A stretch of DNA of 64,000 nt from Candidatus Aminicenantes bacterium UBA2190 (GCA_002335385.1 DCVK01000023.1:1-64000); one strand, 5' to 3'; counted from the stretch's first letter, positions 33,467-42,401 are shown. Notes: generated from the sequence alone by a model not told the origin. Translations and numbers: made by a program.

Positions 33467-33580
33467 TGGTCACTCTCCTCGCGAATATAGATGCTTGCTC
33501 ATTCAATGAGGGGCAAGCCCTGGCGCTGGAATCATAATAATACAATTGCCGACGAATGTTCATCGCTCCCGGGGGTTTTC

Positions 33581-33931
33581 TCATTCAGGAGACTTTTTGA
33601 AGAGCTCGTCCATGACCTCCAGGGCGAAGCGGCCGTTGACCACGGCGGGCCCGATGCCCATCTCGAAGGCGACCTCGACGGCCTCGAGGATCTCCCTCTC
33701 CGTGGCGCCGTCCTTCACCGCCTCGCTGATGTGCCACTGCATGCACGACTCGCAGTTGTTGACCACGCTGATACCGACGGCAATCAGTTCCTTGACCTTC
33801 TTGGGCAGGGCGCCGTCGCGGAACGTCACCTTCTCAAGTTCGCTGATGGCCTTGAACACCTGGGAGTTGTACTGGATGAGCTTGCCGTTGGCCCACTTGC
33901 GCTGCCGGATCAGCTGTTCGATCTTTTTCAT
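33581..33931 (-). CDS. Carboxymuconolactone decarboxylase family (AhpD-like) protein
   Basis: A 116-residue all-helical protein of the AhpD/CMD family. The redox motif CESCMQWH provides Cys60 and Cys63, with His67 in the usual relation, and VKELIAVGISVVNNC is the canonical helix before it. Such proteins are alkylhydroperoxidases or disulfide carriers. It has no signal peptide, which makes it one of few cytoplasmic products in this operon. GGGAGG lies upstream of the ATG. Gaps of about 110 bases separate it from both neighbours, longer than elsewhere in the run. Confidence 0.9.
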   Translation of the reverse strand: MKKIEQLIRQRKWANGKLIQYNSQVFKAISELEKVTFRDGALPKKVKELIAVGISVVNNCESCMQWHISEAVKDGATEREILEAVEVAFEMGIGPAVVNGRFALEVMDELFKKSPE

Positions 33932-34043
33932 GAAGGATGTCCTCCCTGCTTGGCGATTTCACCTGCTCCCTGCTTCCCGCCCTTCCTTGCGGCATGATGG
34001 GCGCGCCCGGAGATGCAACGCCGAAAGGAATCGCGACCGCGCT

Positions 34044-35480
34044 TCAGTTGTTCAACTCTTTTTCGATCTGCGCGACGAACTTCTTGCCGTTCTCGTTTGC
34101 CGGGTTCAGTTCCAGCGATTTTTGGTAGAGCTCCAGCGCTTTCTTCTTGTCGCCTTTTGTGTACCAGCCTTCGGCCAGGCTGTCGTAGGCGTTCCAGGAT
34201 TGCGGAAAAAGCTGCACATAGAGCTCGAACATGGCGATGGCGTCGTCGACTTTCTTCAGCTGCTGCAGCAGGAAGTAGCCCAGACCGGTGAGGTCGGCCT
34301 CGCTGTAGAAGTACTTGTCCCGGTTCTTCAGCAGGTCCGCCCGCAGCGCGGCAAATTTCGCCGTGAACGCGTCGCTGCCGAACGAGCCCTGCAGCTCGCC
34401 GCTCAGGGAGATCTTCCCGGAATAAACCTGGTAGAGGTGCTGGAGGGACATCTGGTGCCCCTGGATGGTGATGCCGGGGCTGCCGACCAGGGCGGGAAAC
34501 TTGTCTTTCAACGTGTAGCCTGTCATGAACTGGTTGAAGTCGCCCCCCGCCTTGGCCAAAGCCTCGATGTCGGAGAGCAGCGCTTTCAGGTAGTTGAATC
34601 GGGCCAGGAATCCCTCGAAGCTCAATTCGCCGTTCCAGTGGCCGGGGACATACTGCTTGATCTCGTCCTTGCGCTCGATCAGCGCCTGCCAGTTCTTCAC
34701 CAGCACCGGGTAGTCCTCGGCGCTGCCGGTGCGGACGGCGAAGGTGGCCAGGCAGCCGGGAGTGTCGCTCAGCCACTTGTCGGCCATCATGTCGCCGGTG
34801 AGGAGCAGCCCCTTTTGGGGAACGAGGATGAAGATGTCGCTGGGGGTGTGGGTGCCGCCGGCCTGGTACAGCTCGAAGGTGACGTCGCCGCAATCCAGGA
34901 CCAGCTTGTCCCGGAAGGTCTTGGTGGGGAAAGTGGGCTTGGGAGAGGATTGCAAGTATTCGTTGATCAGGGTGCTGATGGCCAACTGCTCTTCGGTGCC
35001 CGCTTTTTTTTCAGCCGCGATCTTGCCGGACGCCAATTGTTCCCGTTGTTCCTTGATATACCCCGTGTTCCATTCGCTGCGCCGGGGGATATCCTGGAAC
35101 ATCTCCTCCATCATGCCTTTGACGTTCTCGTGGGCGATGATCTGGCAGTCGGCATAGACGCCGTTGCCGCTGACGTGGTCGACGTGGCCGTGGGTGTTGA
35201 TCAGGTACTTGAAGTCGCCACGCCCGAGCTCGCGGGCGATGATCTTGCGGAACGCCTCGTCCAACTTGGGGATGTTGGTGGTGTCGATGACCACGATCCC
35301 TTTTTTTGTGGCGATCGCCGAAACAGCGGTCGACGAGACATGGTCGCCCACCCAGACGCGGACCACCCCGGGCTCGATCTTCTGCACGTGCAGCGGCAAC
35401 CCCTCCACCGACTCGGCCGCGCAGGGAAGCGTCACAAAGGCCACTAGAAGCATGATAAGAAAAAAAGATTTTTTGTACAT
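34044..35480 (-). CDS. Exported metallo-beta-lactamase-fold hydrolase with C-terminal TPR
   Basis: A 478-residue protein with signal peptide 1-22. The MBL domain covers about 28-300 and has an intact zinc motif, NTHGHVDHVSGN (His97, His99, Asp101, His102), then YQAGGTHTPSDIFIL and a GHWNGE third-ligand region. The C-terminal TPR module (about 390-478) contains LGYFLLQQLKKVDDAI, NAYDSLAEGWYTKGD and LELNPANENGKKF. It is the intact counterpart of the degenerate MBL-TPR-PD40 protein at 25080-27314. AAGGAGG precedes the ATG. Substrate unknown; lactonase, phosphodiesterase or beta-lactam-like activity are all possible. Confidence 0.9.
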   Translation of the reverse strand: MYKKSFFLIMLLVAFVTLPCAAESVEGLPLHVQKIEPGVVRVWVGDHVSSTAVSAIATKKGIVVIDTTNIPKLDEAFRKIIARELGRGDFKYLINTHGHVDHVSGNGVYADCQIIAHENVKGMMEEMFQDIPRRSEWNTGYIKEQREQLASGKIAAEKKAGTEEQLAISTLINEYLQSSPKPTFPTKTFRDKLVLDCGDVTFELYQAGGTHTPSDIFILVPQKGLLLTGDMMADKWLSDTPGCLATFAVRTGSAEDYPVLVKNWQALIERKDEIKQYVPGHWNGELSFEGFLARFNYLKALLSDIEALAKAGGDFNQFMTGYTLKDKFPALVGSPGITIQGHQMSLQHLYQVYSGKISLSGELQGSFGSDAFTAKFAALRADLLKNRDKYFYSEADLTGLGYFLLQQLKKVDDAIAMFELYVQLFPQSWNAYDSLAEGWYTKGDKKKALELYQKSLELNPANENGKKFVAQIEKELNN

Positions 35481-35506
35481 GTGTTTCCTCCTTGGTTTCA
35501 AGCGAT

Positions 35507-37429
35507 CTATTTTTTATTAACGGCATTTTCCGCCGGCGTCTCGCCGGCCGGTCCGGCTGGCAGGCGATAAGAAGAGAATATGGAATAGGCAGCGAGGGAG
35601 TTGGCGTCGAAGGTGGGGATGACGAGCAATTTCAATTTGGGGATGTAGGCGAAGTCGGCGATCTTCTCTCCCGGGTTGGAGGTGTCGAGCAGCAGGGTCC
35701 GTTCTTCCTGGTTCGAGATGCGGAAGAGCTTGCCGTTGTGGTCGCCGGCCAGGTAGCCGCCGCTGCCGTCGGCCTCCAGGCCATCGATATTGGATCCCAG
35801 TTCGAAGCGGGCCAGCACCTGCACCGTCCTGCTTTTCAGGTCCACGGCGATGAGCTTCTCGTTCAGGCCGACCAGCAGCCGGTTCTTCTCGCAGAGCAGG
35901 GCATTGGGCCGGCTCAGGTTCTCGAGCCAGGGTTCCAGCTTGCCACCGGCATGGCGATACACAACGCCGCCCGCCGTGTCGGAAATAAAGAAATTTCCCT
36001 CCCGGTCCATGGCCACATCGTTGGCCATGCGCAGGCCGGGCAGGGGGATCGTTTCCACGATCTTCCCTTTTTTGACATCGATGACATTCAATCCGGAGCG
36101 GTCGACCGCATACAGCGTGTTGCCCTTGAGGCACATGCCGGTGGGCATGCGCAAGCCCTTGATCCATTCGCGCTCGATGACTTCTCCGGCCGGGGAGACC
36201 CTGGAAATGAACTCGCGCCCCTCGTTGAAATAATTGGAGACGTAGCAGGCGTCATTTCTTGGGTCGAAGACAACAGCTTCCGGCAGCGCCAGGCCTTTTT
36301 TCGTGCTCCACTCTTTTTTCAGCGAGGGATGGGTAAACACTTCGTCGTCGCGGCGGAAACAGAAGCCCCAGCCGCCCATGGTCTCGCCGACCAGCAGCAG
36401 CAGCTCGTTGTCGCCCTTTTGCAACGGCAGGTACAGCTCGTCCTGGTAGCCGACAATCCCCAGGAACGAGCGATCGCGCGACTGGTAGATGGCGTTGCCG
36501 GAGTAGAGGGGCCGGTGGTTCAGGAACACGGTGATGACGTCGCTGTAGCCGAAGCTGACCCGCAGCGGCGAGTCGCTCGCCGCCGTCAGCGTGGTCCTGG
36601 CCAGCACGCAGTCCCCGGCTTGGGATTTCCGCGGGAAACAGCGCGAGACGTCGACCATGCCGCGGCGGTCGGCCGCGACCGGCCTCCAGGCGGCGGAGGC
36701 CACGGCCTGCTCCGGGTATTTCGTGAAGTCGACGCCGATGGCTCCGAAGGGCTCCGAGATCTCCCAATCGGAGATGATGCCCCATGTTGCCTCGCGCGGC
36801 GCCGCGGGAGGGAGCAGCAGGCCGTCGATCGCCTCGTAGCGCAGGTCGGAAAAGAAGGCCGTGCCGTCCATGGGGCCGACCAGGCCGATGCTCCCGGCGC
36901 TTTCGCCGCGGGCCAGTTCATGAACAAACAGCACGGGCTCGGGAGCGTCGTTCCAGAAGACCTGCGCCTGGGTGCCGGCCACCACGATCTTCAGGCGGTT
37001 CCAACGATCGGGCAGGACCTCCATGCCGGCGCTGAGCCCCGGGCCGTTGTAGAACTGCCAGCTGTCCACTCCGTTGAAGGTCGGCCCATATTGCAGAACG
37101 TCGTCATAAAAAGGGGAGCGGTGCGGCCGGACATAGAAGCGCTCGTAGTTCGCGGCGTCCTGCACTCTGAAGAGCACTCCGGGGTAGGATCGCGTCCTGT
37201 TCGTAGTGGCGATGTCCACCTCGATGATGCCGTTCTGCAGCCGGACATCCTTGAGAAAAGCCGTTCCTGCCAGGGCCTTTCTGCCGAGATGCTCCTCGAT
37301 CTTGGCCCGGCTCAGGTCCCAGCGCTCCGGCGTGAAATCAGCCGCCGTTTTCTGAGCCGAAGCGGAAATCGCAGTCAAGAGCGCCAGCAGCATGCCGCAA
37401 GTGAACTTTCGGAATTTGCCGATCGTCAT
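35507..37429 (-). CDS. Exported multidomain protein with SMP-30/NHL-type propeller
   Basis: A 640-residue protein with signal peptide 1-25. An N-terminal concanavalin/LamG-like jelly roll (about 35-205) has NRTRSYPGVLFRVQDA and WNRLKIVVAGTQAQVFWN. A second beta-sandwich (about 230-375) has VFLNHRPLYSGNAIY and LQKGDNELLLLVGE, as in galactose-binding-like accessory domains. The C-terminal six-bladed propeller (about 385-620) has LPEAVVFDPRNDACYVSNYF, MANDVAMDREGNFFISD and NALLCEKNRLLVGLNE, like SMP-30/gluconolactonase and NHL proteins. The first two domains suggest glycan binding. AAGGAGA precedes the ATG; the gene lies 26 bases before the MBL-TPR gene. Confidence 0.85.
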   Translation of the reverse strand: MTIGKFRKFTCGMLLALLTAISASAQKTAADFTPERWDLSRAKIEEHLGRKALAGTAFLKDVRLQNGIIEVDIATTNRTRSYPGVLFRVQDAANYERFYVRPHRSPFYDDVLQYGPTFNGVDSWQFYNGPGLSAGMEVLPDRWNRLKIVVAGTQAQVFWNDAPEPVLFVHELARGESAGSIGLVGPMDGTAFFSDLRYEAIDGLLLPPAAPREATWGIISDWEISEPFGAIGVDFTKYPEQAVASAAWRPVAADRRGMVDVSRCFPRKSQAGDCVLARTTLTAASDSPLRVSFGYSDVITVFLNHRPLYSGNAIYQSRDRSFLGIVGYQDELYLPLQKGDNELLLLVGETMGGWGFCFRRDDEVFTHPSLKKEWSTKKGLALPEAVVFDPRNDACYVSNYFNEGREFISRVSPAGEVIEREWIKGLRMPTGMCLKGNTLYAVDRSGLNVIDVKKGKIVETIPLPGLRMANDVAMDREGNFFISDTAGGVVYRHAGGKLEPWLENLSRPNALLCEKNRLLVGLNEKLIAVDLKSRTVQVLARFELGSNIDGLEADGSGGYLAGDHNGKLFRISNQEERTLLLDTSNPGEKIADFAYIPKLKLLVIPTFDANSLAAYSIFSSYRLPAGPAGETPAENAVNKK

Positions 37430-37444
37430 TTCAGGTATCTCCTT

Positions 37445-37996
37445 CTATTTTTCTTCCTTTTTCGTTGCGGATGAAGAAAGCGCTGCTTCCAGCTTGGCCT
37501 TCACCGCGGCGGCGACCTTGTCGGAGGCAAAGGAGAAATGCATCTGCACGATGCGCCACTTGCCGTCGCGCTTTTCCAGGACACCGGTCCAGCGCGTGTC
37601 CTTCCAGGCGCCGGGCTTGCCGTCCCACTCGTAGAGGTCGTCGAGGATGCACGACCACCAGGCGGCGTCGCCCAGTGGGGAAAACTCGATGCGCAGGTCG
37701 CGGATGTCGAGGCCGGTGGCCTTGAAGCGCGGATCCATCCAGAAGTCGAATCCCTTGGTGAACTGCTCCCAGCCCGACGTGCAGCCTGAGTCAGGGTTGA
37801 AGATGAACAGGCGCTCGTCATGGACCATCGTGCTCTCGAGCAGCGGCCGGTCCTTGGTCAGCGCCCAGCCGATATTGTCGCGGATGACCTTCTCGATCAC
37901 GATCTTTTCCGCGGCAGTGGCTGCTTCCGTGGCGGCGCCGAGGATGCAGGGAATCAGCAGGAAAGCCGCGAGCGCGGCACAGAACATTCGTTTCAT
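37445..37996 (-). CDS. Exported NTF2/SnoaL-like protein
   Basis: A 183-residue protein: signal peptide 1-20 and a single NTF2-like domain about 28-160. It has IRDNIGWALTKDRPLLE, DIRDLRIEFSPLGDAAWWSC and GVLEKRDGKWRIVQMHFSFA, then a charged tail. The nearest relative I can see is the C-terminal half of the DJ-1 fusion at 30602-31660. The Trp- and Cys-rich pocket region may bind a hydrophobic ligand. AGGAGG lies 4 bases before the ATG. It sits in the middle of the 12-kb operon between a PD40 gene and the SMP-30-like gene. Confidence 0.85.
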   Translation of the reverse strand: MKRMFCAALAAFLLIPCILGAATEAATAAEKIVIEKVIRDNIGWALTKDRPLLESTMVHDERLFIFNPDSGCTSGWEQFTKGFDFWMDPRFKATGLDIRDLRIEFSPLGDAAWWSCILDDLYEWDGKPGAWKDTRWTGVLEKRDGKWRIVQMHFSFASDKVAAAVKAKLEAALSSSATKKEEK

Positions 37997-38020
37997 GATG
38001 CCTCCTTGGGCAATGGCGCT

Positions 38021-39004
38021 TCAGTTCGCTCCGCCGGTGAACTTCCCCGGCCGCAATTTATGGATGATGGCGGCACTGAGCCAATAGATGCCGTTCAGGC
38101 GCTCCCTCTGGCTGACGAAAAAGAGGTAGCGGCCGTCGGGGCTGACGTAGGGCGCGAGGTCGTGGCCGGCAGAATTGACCGTGGGCCCCATGTCCCGCGC
38201 CCGGGTCCAGCCGCCCTCCGGCTCGCGGTAGGATATGTACAGGTCGGCCTTCCTGGTTCCGGGCCCGAGGCGGGCGAAGACCAGGTAGCTCTCGTCGGCG
38301 GCTATGAAGGGGGCGAAATCCTTCCCCGGGCTGTTGACGGCCGGGCCGAGGTCCTCGGGAGCGAGGTATTTGCCGCCGGCGAAGCGCGCCACATAGATGT
38401 CCTGTCCACCCCGCGCTCCCTGGATCTCGGAAGTGAAATACAGGTTGCCGTTCCTGGCGAAGGAGAAAGTCCAGTGGGTCGGGTGGGCGCGGACCACCTC
38501 GTCGATCGGCGTGGGCCGGGAAAACCCGCCCGGGGTCCTCTCCACCCACCAGATACTTTCCCGCGCGGTCCCGCCGGGTTTGTCCGGCGCGAGCGAAAGG
38601 AAAAAGAGCTTCTTGCCGTCCACGGAATAGATTGGGTCCAGGATGCCCGCCGCCATGCCCAGGTCGGTTTCTTGGGGAGTGCCCCATTTTCCGTCGGCCA
38701 TGCGGGCGATGAACAGCCGGCTCTCGACGCCGCGCATCGGGCACCATATCGCTTCTCGCAGATAGGGTGAGAAAACGATGGAACTGTGGTAGCCCTGCTC
38801 GCAGGCCAGGATGCCCGGGGCGAACAGGACCGGCGTGTCACCGGGAGGCTCCTGGCCCAGGTACGGTCCGGCAAGCGCGGGGAACTTGTCCGCCGGTGCC
38901 AGCGGGACCGCCAGCAGGATGAGTGCGCAAAAAACCCAAACGGCGCACTTCGGCCTTTTCTCTGCGCCGGAAACCGCCGCTGAAACACGGATCGCTATCC
39001 TCAT
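38021..39004 (-). CDS. Exported PD40 propeller protein, signature family member 1
   Basis: A 327-residue protein with a hydrophobic export signal (about 20-38), then the locus signature GPYLGQEPPG and LFAPGI (47-65). Propeller repeats follow with IYSVDGKKLFFLSL, FAPFIAADESYLVFARLGP and LAPYVSPDGRYLFFVSQRE, and the closing motif GIYWLSAAIIHKLRP. The canonical SPDG turns are partly replaced, so this copy is more diverged than its two upstream relatives. AAAGGAG lies about 10 bases before the ATG; the gene starts 6 bases after the serine hydrolase stop. No catalytic motif; probable binding protein. Confidence 0.87.
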   Translation of the reverse strand: MRIAIRVSAAVSGAEKRPKCAVWVFCALILLAVPLAPADKFPALAGPYLGQEPPGDTPVLFAPGILACEQGYHSSIVFSPYLREAIWCPMRGVESRLFIARMADGKWGTPQETDLGMAAGILDPIYSVDGKKLFFLSLAPDKPGGTARESIWWVERTPGGFSRPTPIDEVVRAHPTHWTFSFARNGNLYFTSEIQGARGGQDIYVARFAGGKYLAPEDLGPAVNSPGKDFAPFIAADESYLVFARLGPGTRKADLYISYREPEGGWTRARDMGPTVNSAGHDLAPYVSPDGRYLFFVSQRERLNGIYWLSAAIIHKLRPGKFTGGAN

Positions 39005-39010
39005 GCCCGC

Positions 39011-40246
39011 TTACTCCTTTGCCGTCTGCGGGCGGCATTTCCATGGTGTTCGCCCACACTCCGCGTCACTTCTCCCGCCAGACTCGTGCTCCAAGACGAT
39101 TTGCTTCAGGTCATTGAACAAGCGAAGCAGTGAATCCTGCCCGCGCAGGTCGTCGCTGTTGACCTGCAGCGCCAGCGCCGATCCGCAGCGCGGCAGGTAC
39201 TGCAGGATGGTCAAAAAACCGGGGACGAATCCGCTGTGCCCGCAGTAGGCGATGCCGTTGTTCTCCCCGATGAACGTTCCCAGGCCGTATCCCGCCTTCT
39301 CGGCGAGGGTGGTTGGGAAGGGGGCGGGTGTCAGCATGCGTTTTTTTGTTGCCGGCTTGAGGACCGCTCCGCCGAAAAGCTGGCGCGCCCATGAGGTCAG
39401 GTCGGATACCGTGGTCACCAGGCCGCCTCCCGTCCACTCCAGCTGGGGATTGAAGGCGTAGGCGCCGTTACCGCTCACCTTGCGCGGCAGCAGCAGGTCT
39501 TCCGTGAGCCGGGAGTAGCCGGCGACCAGGCCGGTGAGGGCGCGGCGGTCAGCGGGCCGGGTGCGGTCGAGGCGGCAGGGCTTCAAGACCATCTCGTGGA
39601 GCACGTCATAGTATGACCGCCCCGTGACCTTCTCGATGATCAGGCCGAGGATGAGATAATGCGAATCGGCATACGCCCAACCCTTGCCGGCAGGATGGGG
39701 CGGCGGATCGCCGGCAATGAAGGAGAGACGCTCCCCGACGCTCCAGGTCTTGTCCGGGTTGCGCCGCAATTCCTGCCAGATCTCTTTTTTGTAGACGTAT
39801 TCGGGGACGCCGGCGGTATGGTTCAGCAGCATCTCCACGGTGATCTCCCCGGCGTTGGCGATGCGCGGGAACCAGGCCTCATCCTGCAGGTAATCGGCGG
39901 CCCGGGCTTGGAGGTCGACCTGGCCCCGCTCGTGGAGCTTCAGGATGACCGCCGCCGCGTATGTCTTGCCGACGCTGCCGGAGAGCATGACCGCGTCGGG
40001 CATCATGGGCGATCCTTCCTCCATATCCGCCAGCCCCGAGGCCAGGGAGATGTTCGTGCCGTCCGCGCGGCGCAGTGAGAACGTGACGCCGGGCACGGCC
40101 AGGCTGGTGGTGAACGCATCCAGTCTGGCTTGCAAGGTTTTTGTGAGACTCTCCCCGGCGGGAATGCGCATGCCGCTGGTGGCCCGGCCTGTCGATAGCA
40201 TGAGCATCGTGGCCAGGAATGGAAGACAAAGGGCCCTTTTTCTCAT
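39011..40246 (-). CDS. Exported serine hydrolase of the beta-lactamase/penicillin-binding (CubicO) family
   Basis: A 411-residue protein with signal peptide 1-24 and one class-C-type hydrolase domain. The nucleophile motif is SVGK (91-94), the second-motif Tyr lies in YADSHYLILGLI (Tyr192, with Asp where Asn is usual), and the third motif is represented by YCGHSGFVPG. It also has the family-typical TVEMLLNHTAGVPEY and GLVTTVSDLTSWARQL. Such enzymes hydrolyse D-amino-acid peptides or esters. Its ATG overlaps the stop of the upstream PD40 gene (ATGA), so the two are translationally coupled. Confidence 0.9.
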   Translation of the reverse strand: MRKRALCLPFLATMLMLSTGRATSGMRIPAGESLTKTLQARLDAFTTSLAVPGVTFSLRRADGTNISLASGLADMEEGSPMMPDAVMLSGSVGKTYAAAVILKLHERGQVDLQARAADYLQDEAWFPRIANAGEITVEMLLNHTAGVPEYVYKKEIWQELRRNPDKTWSVGERLSFIAGDPPPHPAGKGWAYADSHYLILGLIIEKVTGRSYYDVLHEMVLKPCRLDRTRPADRRALTGLVAGYSRLTEDLLLPRKVSGNGAYAFNPQLEWTGGGLVTTVSDLTSWARQLFGGAVLKPATKKRMLTPAPFPTTLAEKAGYGLGTFIGENNGIAYCGHSGFVPGFLTILQYLPRCGSALALQVNSDDLRGQDSLLRLFNDLKQIVLEHESGGRSDAECGRTPWKCRPQTAKE

Positions 40247-41274
40247 TTCAATGCCTTGGCCTTGAGTTCTTCGATGATTCCGGCCTCGACCCACCAGATG
40301 GCGGGATTGCCGTTGGGAGCGTGGCCGTGCAATCCCGCGATGTATTCATAGCTGAGCCGATCCGGCATCGCCGCCCGTTCCGGCAGGCGCGCCGACATAA
40401 AGAACAGGTACCGGCCGTCGGGCGAGAGGCAGGCCGAGTGTTCATCGCTGGCCGCCGTGTTGATCGCCGGCCCCAGGTTGACCGGCTCGCTCCAGGAGCC
40501 GTCGTCTTCGCGGAAAACCGCATGATAGTCGCAGCCGCCGAGGCCTCCCGGCAGGCCCCAGGCCGGGATGATGGCCAGTCGGCCGTCGGGGGAGAACCAG
40601 GCGTTGTAGCGCGCCGTGCCGATATTGATCTGCGGCGGCATCTTCTCCGGAGCCTGGTAGCGGCCGTTGACCTGGCGGCTGCGATAAATGGCCTCGCCCT
40701 TGCCGTCGGGGCCGGTGAAATACAGGGTGCCGTCCCGCGTGGTCGTGGGGAAGAACTCGGCACCCGACGTGTTTACCGGTGCGCCCAGGTTGCGTGGTTC
40801 ACCCCAGCCGTCGCCGGCGCGCTCCATCACCCAGATGTCCTCGTCGTGCTCATTGAACTCCTTTCCCGGCGCCGGGAGGTTGGAGGCAAAAAAGAACCTG
40901 CGGCCGTCGGGCGAAATGTGAGGCTCGATGTAGTGGATCCCGGGACGGTCGAGGCCGGGGACAACGCGCGGCGCGCTCCAGCGGTCGTTCTCCAAGCGGC
41001 AGCCCACGATGCTGCTCAGCTTGTATTGGCCGAGGATGACGCAGAAATAGATCTCGCGGCCGTCCGGACTGAAGGCAATGTCGCGGGTGTGCATGCCGGT
41101 GGAGACGATCCCCGGGGCGAAGATCTTCGGGGTCATTCCCGGCGGCTCCTGGCCGAGGCTGCGGATGACCTGGGTGATGAGGGCCTTCTCATCAGCCGTC
41201 TGGGCGGGAATGCCAGGAATGAAGGCACTCAGGAACCACAGGCAGATCAGAAGAACCGGCAGGTTTTTCTTCAT
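40243..41274 (-). CDS. Exported PD40 propeller protein, signature family member 2
   Basis: A 343-residue protein with signal peptide 1-25. The signature is present as SLGQEPPGMTPKIFAPGI and the adjoining VSTG (39-60), with the YLG tyrosine replaced by Ser. Propeller repeats include RDIAFSPDGREIYFCV, HISPDGRRFFFASNLP, TRDGTLYFTGPDG and CLSPDGRYLFFMSARL, and the closing motif is AIWWVEAGIIEELKAK. Both ends overlap neighbours by ATGA: the start with the stop of member 3, the stop with the start of the serine hydrolase. All blades appear intact. The role is unknown; these proteins look like secreted or periplasmic binding propellers. Confidence 0.9.
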   Translation of the reverse strand: MKKNLPVLLICLWFLSAFIPGIPAQTADEKALITQVIRSLGQEPPGMTPKIFAPGIVSTGMHTRDIAFSPDGREIYFCVILGQYKLSSIVGCRLENDRWSAPRVVPGLDRPGIHYIEPHISPDGRRFFFASNLPAPGKEFNEHDEDIWVMERAGDGWGEPRNLGAPVNTSGAEFFPTTTRDGTLYFTGPDGKGEAIYRSRQVNGRYQAPEKMPPQINIGTARYNAWFSPDGRLAIIPAWGLPGGLGGCDYHAVFREDDGSWSEPVNLGPAINTAASDEHSACLSPDGRYLFFMSARLPERAAMPDRLSYEYIAGLHGHAPNGNPAIWWVEAGIIEELKAKALK

Positions 41275-42287
41275 TTTGTCGCCTCAATTTTGGATTTATT
41301 CCGTAGGGAGTCGATGATGCGGGTGTCGACCCAGTAGATGGAGGTGTTGTCGATGCCGGGCTCGGCGGCCAGCCGGCGCAGCCAGGCGGAGCTGAGCTTT
41401 GGCGGCCATTGCTCCCTGGGCGGGACGCGCGACGACATGAAGAACAGGAATCTGCCGTCAGGGGAGAGGCTCGCCGAGTATTCGTTGTTGCTGGCGCTGT
41501 TGATCTTCGGCCCCATGTTCATTGCCTCCGACCACGTGTCGTCGGGCGCGCGGAAGGAGATGTAGTAATCGGTGTGGCCCAGCGAATCTTTGCGGCCATA
41601 GGTCGGGATGATGATGAAACTCTCGTCGGGGGCGACGAAGGCGTTGTAGCACGTCTGTCCGGAGTTGACCTGCGGCGGCAGCTTTTCCGGTTCCTGGTAC
41701 TTCCCGTCCTTCAGGCGCGAACGGAAGATGCGCTCTACGCCTGACTCCTCGCGGCGGGTGAAGTAAAGCGTGCCGTCGCGGGTGAGCGAGGGGAAAAACT
41801 CCGGGGCATCGGAGGACACCGGCAGGCCGAGGTTGCGCGGTTCGCCCCAGTCGTCGCCCTCGCGCTCCATCACCCAGATGTCCTCGTCGCCCTTCTCCTT
41901 GCCCGGGTCGGGGCGGTTGGAAAAAAAGAAGAAGCGCTTGCCGTTGGCGGAAATGCAGGGCTCGGCGTTTTTCCAGCGCGGGTCTTCCATGTGCTCCATC
42001 ACCTCCGGCTCGGTCCAGGCGCCGTCCCGCAGCCGCGTGACCATGATGGTGGAAAACGTGAAGCCGGCGGCATTCACGCAGAAATAGATCTCCCTGCCGT
42101 CGGGGGTGATGGCGATGTCGCGGGTGTTGATCCCCGTGGAGACGATCCCCGGGGCGAAGACCTGCGGTTCCAGCCCCGGAGGCGTCTGCCCCAGGTAGGG
42201 ACCATTCAGCCTGGGTATTTCCCCTTCAACCGCGCTGCCAAGCGCCGATAAAACGAGAAAAACGGCGAAAACAACAGTTCTTTTCAT
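41271..42287 (-). CDS. Exported PD40 propeller protein, signature family member 3
   Basis: A 338-residue protein, signal peptide 1-19. It has the full signature GPYLGQTPPG and VFAPGIVSTG (29-52), then RDIAITPDGREIYFCV, CISANGKRFFFFSNRP, SLTRDGTLYFTRREE, FVAPDESFIIIPTYG and SLSPDGRFLFFMSSR, closing with SIYWVDTRIIDSLR. It is the closest relative of member 2. GGGAG precedes the ATG. It is the first large gene of the run that continues to 30602, preceded only by the 18-residue peptide ORF. Confidence 0.9.
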   Translation of the reverse strand: MKRTVVFAVFLVLSALGSAVEGEIPRLNGPYLGQTPPGLEPQVFAPGIVSTGINTRDIAITPDGREIYFCVNAAGFTFSTIMVTRLRDGAWTEPEVMEHMEDPRWKNAEPCISANGKRFFFFSNRPDPGKEKGDEDIWVMEREGDDWGEPRNLGLPVSSDAPEFFPSLTRDGTLYFTRREESGVERIFRSRLKDGKYQEPEKLPPQVNSGQTCYNAFVAPDESFIIIPTYGRKDSLGHTDYYISFRAPDDTWSEAMNMGPKINSASNNEYSASLSPDGRFLFFMSSRVPPREQWPPKLSSAWLRRLAAEPGIDNTSIYWVDTRIIDSLRNKSKIEATK

Positions 42288-42344
42288 GATATCTCCCTGA
42301 TCATTCTACGTTCGCGGTTAAGAAAAAGTCCAGGCCGCTGCCGC

Positions 42345-42401
42345 TCAACCCCAACAGAGCAGCAAAATAGTCAGCAGGATCAAAAACGCGATTTTTTTCA
42401 T
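42345..42401 (-). CDS. Small ORF: 18-residue hydrophobic peptide MKKIAFLILLTILLLCWG
   Basis: ATG at 42401 preceded by GGGAGGGGAAA, ending TGA at 42345-42347. The peptide is a Lys-Lys start followed by an uninterrupted hydrophobic stretch ending in Cys-Trp-Gly, like a lone signal sequence. It lies 57 bases upstream of the first PD40 gene of the long operon. It could be a leader peptide, a toxin-like small membrane peptide, or the surviving signal peptide of a deleted gene. I cannot choose between these. Confidence 0.45.
   Translation of the reverse strand: MKKIAFLILLTILLLCWG

Noticed and set aside
33546..35447. A 633-codon plus-strand frame over the AhpD-like and MBL-TPR genes
   Set aside because: Antisense shadow; composition is Gly/Val/Gln/Arg-rich with no motif, while the minus-strand genes have intact active sites.
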